64,000 nt of DNA from Oscillospiraceae bacterium (GTDB lineage: Bacteria; Bacillota; Clostridia; Oscillospirales; Ruminococcaceae): NCBI GenBank assembly GCA_009777725.1, contig WRLG01000007.1, forward strand, positions 43,071-107,070, read 5' to 3'. A program made the position numbers and the translations under genes. The first letter of the stretch is position 1. Each line of letters begins with the position of its first letter. Positions 10,801 through 17,669 of this stretch are shown here, in pieces. The notes under the pieces were generated by a model. The model was not told where the DNA came from, ran no database searches, and saw only the letters and a program-made list of their open reading frames with translations.

Positions 10801-11385
10801 TACAAGGAGGTATCGGAGCGTTATCATTTCCTCTCTGAACAGCTTGCGGACGTTGAGGCTTCAAAGCGGGAATTAGAGCGGCTTATAAACGAACTGACCG
10901 ATGATATGCGCCGAATGTTCACCGAAAGTTTCACATTGATAAATGAAAACTTCAAATCTGTTTTTACAGAGCTTTTCGGCGGCGGAAGCGCAGAGCTTTC
11001 CCTCTCAGACCCGGAGGACGTTTTGGAATCGGGGATTGAAATCCGGGTTGCGCCGCCGGGGAAGGTGATAAACAACCTGTCGCTGCTGTCCGGCGGGGAG
11101 CAGGCTTTCGCGGCGATTGCCATATACTTCTCCATACTGAAAATCAAGCCCGCCCCTTTCTGCATACTTGACGAAATAGAAGCGGCACTTGATGATATAA
11201 ATGTAATTAAATACGCGCGATACCTCCGCCGCTTTACCGATACAACACAGTTTATTCTGGTAACGCACCGCCGAGGAACAATGGAAGAAGCCGACATCAT
11301 GTACGGCGTTACAATGCAGGATAAAGGGATTTCCAAGGTATTAAAAATGGAACAGCCGACGCCGCCGGTTACGGACTTGGTATAA
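7819..11385 (+). CDS. smc: Chromosome segregation protein SMC
   Basis: Start MYLESLELQGFKSFPDKIKLEF; Walker A VGPNGSGKSN; central hinge; C-terminal LSGGEQAFAAIAIYFSILKIKPAPFCILDEIEAALDD. Confidence 0.97.
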   Translation: MYLESLELQGFKSFPDKIKLEFDKGLTAVVGPNGSGKSNISDAVRWVLGEQSSKTLRGAKMEDVIFSGTVLRKPVGFASVTLNIVNSKGILQLSSEQVSVTRKLYRSGDSEYLINGAQVRLKDINELFMDTGLGRDGYSVIGQGRISEIISAKSGERREIFEEAAGISKFRYKKAEAERRLNHAEDNLLRLRDILSELEGRVGPLKAQSEKAALFIDYSEKKKILEISVWVCVLNEHKNQLKELSEKILISENDYNAAEAEIARLEDGINKVYQDIQDKTLLIERLREKILEAERGNTALHSDIAVFENDILHSRAAIEEIEKQRELSKNSSRENLDIIEKKLFEAKKADDEVAAITEEYGAASERLERLLSEQSDFDSDLAEANNSLNRLYIRRSELTTAIASSENAVADMNEELSGADGRDEGFRAQMEALRRERAETDDALSIVGEKISEYSNRLAGMQKLYEGRNEKLELSKKEQEALSFKINDKNQRIRMLQDLERSMEGVSGATRQVLKAAERGQIKGVRGSVARLITVEGRFSVAIEVALGAAMHNVVVDNDDAAKRCIELLKETKAGRATFLPLTNIKGNRLQDKGLEDNTGFIALAVDIVSYSPEYTDIFTSILGRTVIAEDLNTAGAIAKKYGYRFKIVTLDGQVINAGGSFTGGSVSKSAGILTRKNEIERLGGERAELEEKLASSVLACEKLKTEADKLYFDMEGVKENTALAHDDQIRFESEIKRIEAIICQTGTQLDDAEASRARLKARLAELYSNAESAALELKTCQAQIHEKENLASENEERRTAAQDKRGELSSLMSELKLREMEVTKDRAALLKEAEDLRLQCEQIGDNTVRLAAQREEQEANILEKERLIEERKQGLADSDGKVKEINERILSEQLNARELERGSNEQRVKIRELSDMKEKHSRETSRLEERKISVTQSCDEIIADMSEQYNIYQSEAADLAQPVSDLNASKRELDGMKRKIRELGNVNLAAIEEYKEVSERYHFLSEQLADVEASKRELERLINELTDDMRRMFTESFTLINENFKSVFTELFGGGSAELSLSDPEDVLESGIEIRVAPPGKVINNLSLLSGGEQAFAAIAIYFSILKIKPAPFCILDEIEAALDDINVIKYARYLRRFTDTTQFILVTHRRGTMEEADIMYGVTMQDKGISKVLKMEQPTPPVTDLV

Positions 11386-11423
11386 TGTACAGTTTACTAT
11401 TTAACGCCATAAATGCTAAGCAG

Positions 11424-11539
11424 TCCCATATTTAGGGTATATTATATTAGCCCGAAAAACCGAACGGAAGCTACGCACGAAGCTTAAAGCTTTCACAAAA
11501 GTAGTGGTAGGGCGGTTATAATATACCTTAAATATGGGA
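11424..11539. repeat. MITE-like or long-hairpin inverted repeat
   Basis: TCCCATATTTAGGGTATATTATA...TATAATATACCTTAAATATGGGA; arms about 23-28 bp, nearly perfect. Confidence 0.6.
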
Positions 11540-11579
11540 CGGTATGAAACGAATAAAATTAGGTTTTAAATTTAATTTC

Positions 11580-11792
11580 CTAATTATCAGTATCTTGATT
11601 TCTTCCCAGAAGATAGTCAACAGATACGTTAAAGTAATCGGCAATTTTAATTAAACTTTCGGCGGACGGAATACGTTCGCCTTTTTTCCAATACCCTATC
11701 ATACGGTCGGGTATTCCTGTATCCTTTGACATACGATAGGGGGTTATATCCTTTTCATTTAAAAGATAATTAAACATTTGTGTAAAAATCAT
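11580..11792 (-). CDS. XRE-family HTH transcriptional regulator
   Basis: KDTGIPDRMIGYWKKGERIPSAESLIKIADYFNVSVDYLLGR. Confidence 0.85.
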   Translation of the reverse strand: MIFTQMFNYLLNEKDITPYRMSKDTGIPDRMIGYWKKGERIPSAESLIKIADYFNVSVDYLLGRNQDTDN

Positions 11793-11812
11793 AAAAATAC
11801 CTTCTATTATTG

Positions 11813-11852
11813 TTGACTATTTAGTCATTAAAGTTATTGACTAAATAGTCAA
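11813..11852. promoter_or_regulatory. Paired palindromic operators upstream of the XRE gene
   Basis: TGACTATTTAGTCA and TGACTAAATAGTCA, each with 6-bp TGACTA/TAGTCA arms. Confidence 0.6.
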
Positions 11853-11865
11853 TATATGATATAAT
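11837..11865 (+). promoter_or_regulatory. Consensus sigma-A promoter on the + strand, with no evident gene downstream
   Basis: TTGACT-N17-TATAAT. Confidence 0.55.
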
Positions 11866-11885
11866 TAAATTAAAAGGGTGAACCG

Positions 11886-13256
11886 TTAATCCAAAACAAT
11901 CCCGGCTTTTACAAGATTTTCGTTATGCTCGGCATATGTTTTGGCAAAGAAGGTTTCTCTGGTTTCAATATTGGCGCAAAAGAAGAAATAGTCGGTTTCG
12001 GTAGGAAAAAGTACGGCATTAATGGCATCCAGCCCGGGGTTTCCTATCGGACCGGGGGGAAGCCCCGCAGATTGATAGGTATCATACGCGGCAAACATAG
12101 CCTCCGACCTTATCTCGACATTAGGCTCAATCACCTCGCGGACATATTTCCTTGTCGGGTCAGACTGCAAAAGCGGAAAATCTGTAGGGCTGTTCAGCCT
12201 GTTCCAAAACACGGAGGACACTCGCCGCATATCGGACTTAAAGGGCACTTCCGCTTGAACGATAGAGGCTAAAATCAGCGTTTCCTCCAAAGTCAGCCCT
12301 AAGTCGCTCATACGTCCGTAAATATCGGGCGTAATTTTATTCGCAAAATTAGCGTATATTTTTCTTGAAACAATGAGCGGGTCCTCATCAAGGAAAAATT
12401 TGTATGTATCGGGGAAAAGATAGCCCTCCATCCTAAAAAATTTCAAGGGCGTATCCTCCACCAGTTCCTCAAATGAAAAGTCGAAACTTGCAGAGTTAAA
12501 TACGCGGACGAATTCATCTGCATCGCATATACCCTTTTCTTCAAGCCTTCTTCCGGCTTCAATTAAGCTGATTCCTTCGGGGAAAACAACATCAGCGGAT
12601 TCGCGGGGAGATTCCACTACCTTCATAAGCTCATCCACCAAATCCCCGTATGACATTTTGGGGGTAAAGCTGTGAACACCCGAGATATACGAGCCATCCG
12701 TACCTCTTACCTTAGAGAAGAATATGAACAGCCATTGCTCCTCAATAATTCCCTCATCGAAAAGTATTTGTGCAATTTGTGCGGTATTTGAGCCATACGG
12801 GATTTCAACTACAATCTCGACATCGGACCTGCCCAGCCCCATAAGCTCTTGCGAATAATGAATAATGTTTACGGCAAGGAAAACAGATGTTCCTATAATT
12901 ACAGCCGCCAAAATCAAGCCGAACATAAGCCTTGACGTGCCTGCTCCGCCGCGCCTTTTTTTTATTTTAGAGGGCTTCACATAGTGCTCACCGACTTGCT
13001 CTTCCTCATAGTTTTGGTCATATTCGTCGTAAACCTCATCGGACTGGTTATCATCGTATTCATACTCATGCTCGTATTCATATTCGGATTTTTCTTTTGC
13101 CTCAACGACGGGCTCTGATATGGGCTCTGCATTTACCTCCGAATTCGGCAAGGCTTCGCCTAAGCTTTCCTCATCGCCGGGCTCTTGCGGGAAGCTGTTT
13201 AGAATATCGTCAAGTGCTAATTCGGAATGGTCTTTATATTTTGCTTTAGTATCCAT
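11886..13256 (-). CDS. mltG: Endolytic transglycosylase MltG (YceG-like)
   Basis: N-terminal acidic region plus TM; MEGYLFPDTYKF, ASIVQAEV, LQSDPTRKYV and TYQSAGLPPGPIGNPGLDAI. Confidence 0.93.
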   Translation of the reverse strand: MDTKAKYKDHSELALDDILNSFPQEPGDEESLGEALPNSEVNAEPISEPVVEAKEKSEYEYEHEYEYDDNQSDEVYDEYDQNYEEEQVGEHYVKPSKIKKRRGGAGTSRLMFGLILAAVIIGTSVFLAVNIIHYSQELMGLGRSDVEIVVEIPYGSNTAQIAQILFDEGIIEEQWLFIFFSKVRGTDGSYISGVHSFTPKMSYGDLVDELMKVVESPRESADVVFPEGISLIEAGRRLEEKGICDADEFVRVFNSASFDFSFEELVEDTPLKFFRMEGYLFPDTYKFFLDEDPLIVSRKIYANFANKITPDIYGRMSDLGLTLEETLILASIVQAEVPFKSDMRRVSSVFWNRLNSPTDFPLLQSDPTRKYVREVIEPNVEIRSEAMFAAYDTYQSAGLPPGPIGNPGLDAINAVLFPTETDYFFFCANIETRETFFAKTYAEHNENLVKAGIVLD

Positions 13257-13824
13257 TTGAAAGCTCCTTTTCGGTAATAATTAAATCCACCGGTATGTCA
13301 TGCGCCTCCGACGGCAGCCGTTCAGCAAGGCACGCGCCGTAGGTAACACCTATTTTGTATAAATCGGGGTATTTTGACAAAAATTTATCGTAATAGCCCT
13401 TGCCGTAACCTATCCGCCGCCCGCTCACATCAAAAGCGACCGCAGGCACAACGCAAACTGCACAGCTGAAATCCAAAAGGAGCGGGCAGCCCTCCGTAGG
13501 CTCTGATATTCCGAAACGCCCGCGCTCCAAATCGGATAAGGACTTAATGATAAAAAACGCCATATCCGCACTGCCGTATGAACAACGCGGCGCGGCAACG
13601 GTTTTTCCGTGAGCGAGAGCGTGCAGAATCAGCCCCTTAGTGTCAACCTCACATTCGGTTGAAGCGTAGGTCAGCAACGTACTGCAAGCTTTAAATTTTT
13701 CAACGCCTGTTAAGCGCAGAAATATTTTCCGCTCAAATTCTTTCCTTGCTTCAAGGGGAATCGCCCGCCTGATTTGAGAATACTTTTCCCTAAGCGCAGC
13801 CTTCGCGGCTTCTATCTCGCGCAT
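13246..13824 (-). CDS. 5-formyltetrahydrofolate cyclo-ligase
   Basis: VCVVPAVAFDVSGRRIGYGKGYYDKFL; conserved MTHFS C-terminus. Confidence 0.92.
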   Translation of the reverse strand: MREIEAAKAALREKYSQIRRAIPLEARKEFERKIFLRLTGVEKFKACSTLLTYASTECEVDTKGLILHALAHGKTVAAPRCSYGSADMAFFIIKSLSDLERGRFGISEPTEGCPLLLDFSCAVCVVPAVAFDVSGRRIGYGKGYYDKFLSKYPDLYKIGVTYGACLAERLPSEAHDIPVDLIITEKELSNGY

Positions 13825-14363
13825 AACATAGCATCCCGCAGAGCCTCGGCGCGCTCCTTGGAAATCAACGCCTCAATAAGAGCAAACCCGAATTCCATAG
13901 AAGCACCCGCGCCCCGCGCCGTGATGATATTCCCGTCTTGAACCGCCTGCGTATCTTGAATATCCGCGCCTTCGAGCTTAGCCTCCCAGCCCTTATAGCA
14001 AACAGCTTTTTTACCGCGCAATAACTTTTTATTCCCGAGAATGGAAGGCGCGGCGCAAATTGCCCCTATAAAAACATTGTTTTCCGCGCAATAGTCTACC
14101 GCCCTTTGAACATATTCGGATTTTTCAAGGTTAGCCGTACCCGGCATACCGCCGGGCAAAATTATCATTTCAAGGCTTCCGTCCAGAACAATGTCCTTTT
14201 CCGAAATATCGGCGGCGATGTAAATGTCGTGCGCGCCTCGGATAAGCTTATTTTCGCTGCCCACCCCGACTGTTACGACTTCCTTATCGCACCTTTTGAG
14301 CATATCAAGCGGCGTAACCGCTTCGATTTCCTCAAATCCATCAGCTAAAAAAATATAAATCAT
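13812..14363 (-). CDS. DJ-1/PfpI family protein
   Basis: LADGFEEIEAVTPLDMLKR, ILPGGMPG and IGAICAAPSILG (nucleophile elbow Cys). Confidence 0.92.
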   Translation of the reverse strand: MIYIFLADGFEEIEAVTPLDMLKRCDKEVVTVGVGSENKLIRGAHDIYIAADISEKDIVLDGSLEMIILPGGMPGTANLEKSEYVQRAVDYCAENNVFIGAICAAPSILGNKKLLRGKKAVCYKGWEAKLEGADIQDTQAVQDGNIITARGAGASMEFGFALIEALISKERAEALRDAMLCAR

Positions 14364-14387
14364 AACAAACTCCTTATTTATAAACTG

Positions 14388-15272
14388 TTAAAGGTTAATG
14401 GTTACCGTGTTTTTCTCCAATAAAAATCTGGGATAATAAGAACGCTTCGCTTTGCGGAGACCTTCAAGCCCTAAATCCTCCTCGCGGTTTATATACGTGT
14501 ACCCTGCCGTTTCTGCTTTAGCAAATTCGTGGTTTATAGCGGCGTATGAGCCTTGAAGCAAGGGGTTGGCTTTTTCAATATGGATAACAAAGGTATCCGA
14601 ATTTAAGCCCTCGCCAATGGTAAAGCCTTGGATTTCACCGTCAACTCTGACAATGCCGCCTTTAAGCTCCAGTGCTTCAAAATGGTTAAAAAACGTATTG
14701 ATGGCGAATTGCTCGGAAACGCTTGATTCATCATCGTAGCCGCCGTTTAGGTTATAGTTTTTGACGGCGAATTCTATGCAGTCGTCAAAATCCTTTTCGG
14801 TCAGCGCGTTATATTGCCAATGATTATGGTTAAACCTGTTAAGATGGTTGCGTTTCCCGTGGTATTTTTTGCCGGAAAGCGTCCGAAGGTCTTCCGCGCC
14901 GTAGATATAATCAAAGCCGCCCTCATCTTGGGTTACGGTATACCGACCGGGGTAAAGCTCCTCAAAAATCGGCAGATTGCCGTTTGTTACCGAATTTACT
15001 GTAAAGGGGACGTTGTTTTTTTCCGAATATTTCGCCATCTGATTAAAAACATCGCGGTAATCACCCTCCCCGGCGGGGAAGATGAACTGCGCCCCATGCT
15101 TATGAGAGCAGGATATATAAAACCCCTTATACCTGCAAATCTGCGTATCATAGAGCCGCCGCCACGCCATATTATTGGAAAACGAATATTCACAGCCCCT
15201 AAAATCCGAGCTTTTAAGAGCCGCCTTAATCCATTCCTTGTCGTTTAAAGCTATTGTTTTGAATTCAAGCAT
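14388..15272 (-). CDS. DUF2156 (phosphatidylglycerol lysyltransferase-like GNAT) protein
   Basis: DFRGCEYSFSNNMAWRRLYDTQI and GKKYHGKRNHLNRF...FTIGE...YTYINREEDLGLEGLRKAKRSYYP. Confidence 0.85.
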   Translation of the reverse strand: MLEFKTIALNDKEWIKAALKSSDFRGCEYSFSNNMAWRRLYDTQICRYKGFYISCSHKHGAQFIFPAGEGDYRDVFNQMAKYSEKNNVPFTVNSVTNGNLPIFEELYPGRYTVTQDEGGFDYIYGAEDLRTLSGKKYHGKRNHLNRFNHNHWQYNALTEKDFDDCIEFAVKNYNLNGGYDDESSVSEQFAINTFFNHFEALELKGGIVRVDGEIQGFTIGEGLNSDTFVIHIEKANPLLQGSYAAINHEFAKAETAGYTYINREEDLGLEGLRKAKRSYYPRFLLEKNTVTINL

Positions 15273-15465
15273 CTATATTATACTCCTGTGTTTACGGCAT
15301 TAAATATTCTTCAATGGTGATTCAGCGGGACAGTAGCTTGGTGGTTAACCGCTGGTTCGGTAAAATTAACCCGCCGCTTTCATCGCGCTAATAAGCGGGG
15401 GAGCTTAACTAAGCTATAACTATTCTATCATTTTTGATGAATAATGTCAAGCATGAATATTTTTT
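15273..15465 (-). promoter_or_regulatory. Strong promoter plus ~150-nt structured 5' leader for the DUF2156 gene
   Basis: - strand TTGACA-N17-TAGAAT near 15430-15460, then nested hairpins (AGCTTA/TAAGCT; CCCGC/GCGGG; GGTTAA/TTAACC) before the ATG. Confidence 0.5.
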
Positions 15466-15527
15466 ACATGCGGCAGGTTAAACAAAAAGGACGCGGTGAA
15501 TACCAACGTCCTCTTTTGAATTATCAA

Positions 15528-15800
15528 CTACCTGCACCGACCGCGACCTGCTGCCCAATTTTCGCGGCATAAGCTTGTTCCGTAATCAGAGCAGTGGTAG
15601 TATACGCCGTCATGCTCATGCAGACCGTAGGCATCGCAACCTTCAACAGTGCAGATTTCATAGCGCGGTTGCTGTGCTGTTTTTGCCGCTCCTTGCCCAA
15701 TTCTTCCTCCTCCGTGGCAACCGCGAGCAAATGACGTAACGCCGATTGCGCTGACAACCAGCAATACTGCCGTTAAAGCGGAAATAATCCTTTTCGTCAT
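15528..15800 (-). CDS. Small secreted Cys/His-rich protein, unknown function
   Basis: RBS GGAGA before ATG 15800; signal peptide MTKRIISALTAVLLVVSAIGVTSFA; CTVEGCDAYGLHEHDGVYYHCSDYGTSLC. Confidence 0.6.
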   Translation of the reverse strand: MTKRIISALTAVLLVVSAIGVTSFARGCHGGGRIGQGAAKTAQQPRYEICTVEGCDAYGLHEHDGVYYHCSDYGTSLCRENWAAGRGRCR

Positions 15801-15907
15801 ATTACCATCTCCTAACATTAAAATTATTTTAATTATACCAAAAATTACAGCAGGGTTGCATTTTAATAAAATTAATAAATTGTAAATTTTTTTACCCAAA
15901 GCCATGT

Positions 15908-16009
15908 TCTAATCGGCTTTGTTTTTCGGGGTGCGTCAAAAATGGGGAAGCTTATAAAAATAAAACTATTGACAGATTGGGGGGGTTGGGGTATAATATA
16001 TGTGTAAGG
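15908..16009 (+). repeat. Promoter-bearing direct repeat, copy 1
   Basis: ~102 bp, about 93% identical to 16816-16917; contains TTGACA-N17-TATAAT. Confidence 0.85.
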
Positions 16010-16076
16010 TAGATAACTATCTAATGCGCTTTACCGCTCGGCGTAATAAATTAGCGGTTTGAAGGAGGTATCTGTT

Positions 16077-16424
16077 ATGCGTAAAATTGAAGTTTTGCTT
16101 AATGAGGAAAAAATCAGAGCAGAGGGTAAGTATGAGCTTGAAAAAATATATGCGGAGCTTGATAAATCTTTCATTAATAAAGCAGGTATGCAAAAATCAT
16201 TAGGAGCAGACGGAACTGTAATATACTTTGTTTCTATAATGAAAGATGAAAACCATTATGCAAAAATTATGCTTGCTATTAAAGAATATGTAAAAGAAAA
16301 ATGGTTTACCGATAATGTGTTAAAATATCTTTACGGCGACACATATGGTAGCAACAACCCTAACGATTATAGTATTGAGGACGTTTTAGAGGAATGGGAA
16401 GTTGGGAAATCTGTGTTGGTATAA
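16077..16424 (+). CDS. Hypothetical protein, upstream partner of the VapD-like gene (possible antitoxin)
   Basis: Strong RBS AAGGAGG before ATG 16077; directly upstream of the VapD-like ORF and co-oriented. Confidence 0.6.
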   Translation: MRKIEVLLNEEKIRAEGKYELEKIYAELDKSFINKAGMQKSLGADGTVIYFVSIMKDENHYAKIMLAIKEYVKEKWFTDNVLKYLYGDTYGSNNPNDYSIEDVLEEWEVGKSVLV

Positions 16425-16439
16425 AATGGGGGATTGTAA

Positions 16440-16802
16440 ATGGCGGTTAAAAAAATAAGGAAAGCTATAAACTTTGACTTGGATGATAAAGCACTAAAAG
16501 CCGCCTACCCCAATCCGAAAAGCTATAAAAATGCGTGGAGTGACATCAAAAAGTTTATGCTTGCAAACGGCTTTGAACGCAGACAATATTCCGGGTATAA
16601 CTCAATTGAACCTACAACCCAGTTAAAAATCAACAAATTGATTGACGAGCTTATAGAATCTTTGCCGTGGCTTACGGAAAACGGCGTTATACAACAAATT
16701 GACGTAACAGATATAGGAGAAACCTACTCATTGAAGCATTTGTTTGAAGAGGTCAATATGTCAGAAAAACGAAATCTGATTAGTCTTAGGCAATTCGGAT
16801 AA
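16440..16802 (+). CDS. VapD-like (Cas2-fold) putative endoribonuclease toxin
   Basis: N-terminal KAINFDLDDKALKAAYP...YKNAWSDIKKFMLANGFERRQYSGYNS resembles VapD; last ~13 residues are encoded by a duplicated polC segment. Confidence 0.6.
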   Translation: MAVKKIRKAINFDLDDKALKAAYPNPKSYKNAWSDIKKFMLANGFERRQYSGYNSIEPTTQLKINKLIDELIESLPWLTENGVIQQIDVTDIGETYSLKHLFEEVNMSEKRNLISLRQFG

Positions 16803-16821
16803 AGCCCCCAAAAGCTCTAAT
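16765..16821. repeat. Duplicated copy of the polC 3' end
   Basis: 54/57 identical by eye to 17670-17726 inside polC. Confidence 0.85.
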
Positions 16822-16917
16822 CGGCTTTGTCTTCCGGGGTGCGTCAAAAATGGGGGAACTTATAAAAATAAAACTATTGACAGATTGGGGGATTTGGGGT
16901 ATAATATAAGTGTAAGG
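16816..16917 (+). repeat. Promoter-bearing direct repeat, copy 2
   Basis: Same ~102-bp block as 15908-16009; TTGACA-N17-TATAAT retained. Confidence 0.85.
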
Positions 16918-16936
16918 CAATTATTGCTTTATGTTT

Positions 16937-17039
16937 AAAATGTTTGTCCGCTCCCCGATATGCGGATTCCAAAATAAATGGTCGGGTTCAAAATGTTTGT
17001 CCGCTCCCCGATACGCGGATTTCAAATAAATGGTCGGGT
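16937..17039. repeat. Tandem repeat, 2 copies, period 53 bp
   Basis: AAAATGTTTGTCCGCTCCCCGATATGCGGATT(C)CAAAATAAATGGTCGGGT twice. Confidence 0.85.
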
Positions 17040-17050
17040 AAAAAATAAGT

Positions 17051-17087
17051 ATTTGGGGTTCTGCTTACGGTAGAGCCTCAAATTTTT
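17051..17087 (+). terminator. Intrinsic terminator
   Basis: ATTTGGGGTTCTGC-TTACG-GTAGAGCCTCAAAT, fully paired with G-U, then TTTTT. Confidence 0.7.
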
Positions 17088-17290
17088 ATGTCGTCTGCAA
17101 CATATTCCATTATGTCACCGGGCTGGCAGTCAAGCAATCTGCAAATTTCCTCTATAGTTTTAGTGGATATTGCTTTGCCTTTGTTCATTTTAGCAATAGT
17201 AGCAGAATGAATTCCGCTTTCACGCAAGCGGGATTTATTCATTTCCTTGTCAAGTAATAGATGCCATAATTTTTTGTATGAAATTCCCAT
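17078..17290 (-). CDS. XRE/Cro-like HTH regulator (YozG-like)
   Basis: MGISYKKLWHLLLDKEMNKSRLRESGIHSATIAKMNKGKAISTKTIEEICRLLDCQPGDIMEYV. Confidence 0.85.
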   Translation of the reverse strand: MGISYKKLWHLLLDKEMNKSRLRESGIHSATIAKMNKGKAISTKTIEEICRLLDCQPGDIMEYVADDIKI

Positions 17291-17399
17291 TTAAAAACTC
17301 CTAAATAATTTTGTGTAAATTTGTTAAATATGTCAATAGACAAAAATAACATTATAGTGTACAATTAATACATTATAATAAATAGGTGGTGAAATATTT

Positions 17400-17669
17400 A
17401 TGTATGAAAAATATAAACAAGCTTTTGATGATTATATATATAATCTGTTGGAAATTTTGCGTTTGGAATATTGCGAAACATCAGAATATTGTTTACATAC
17501 AGAAAAAACAGGTAAAATGCGTGATATTTTAGAGGGCGAAATTAGAAGCGTTCAACAAAATCTAATTGAAGATTGTTTTGAGGTATTGCTGAAATCGTCA
17601 GAAGCGGAAATGGAGTTCGTGTTTAAAAAAGCTTTTTTGTGCGGTGTTTTATTTTCGCGGCAACTCTAA
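17400..17669 (+). CDS. Small hypothetical protein divergent from the XRE regulator
   Basis: RBS AGGTGG before the ATG; 89 aa helical; ends abutting the polC stop codon. Confidence 0.5.
   Translation: MYEKYKQAFDDYIYNLLEILRLEYCETSEYCLHTEKTGKMRDILEGEIRSVQQNLIEDCFEVLLKSSEAEMEFVFKKAFLCGVLFSRQL

Larger units (their letters stand above)
16912..17088 (+). ncRNA. Candidate sRNA with two 53-bp tandem repeats and an intrinsic terminator
   Basis: Consensus promoter in repeat copy 2, tandem repeat 16937-17039, then a 14-bp terminator hairpin followed by TTTTT; no ORF of note. Confidence 0.5.

Noticed and set aside
11925-12272. 115-aa + strand ORF downstream of the orphan promoter
   Set aside because: Fully antisense to mltG with no RBS. 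The promoter is reported, but the ORF is not credible.
15273-15465. Leader upstream of DUF2156 as a c-di-AMP (ydaO) or other named riboswitch
   Set aside because: It shares only a short GC-rich string with the class. The ordered conserved elements are not there, so I left it unassigned.
16937-17039. Possible mini-CRISPR next to a Cas2-fold (VapD-like) gene
   Set aside because: Only two directly abutting 53-bp units, no unique spacers, and no cas genes. This is a tandem repeat, not an array.
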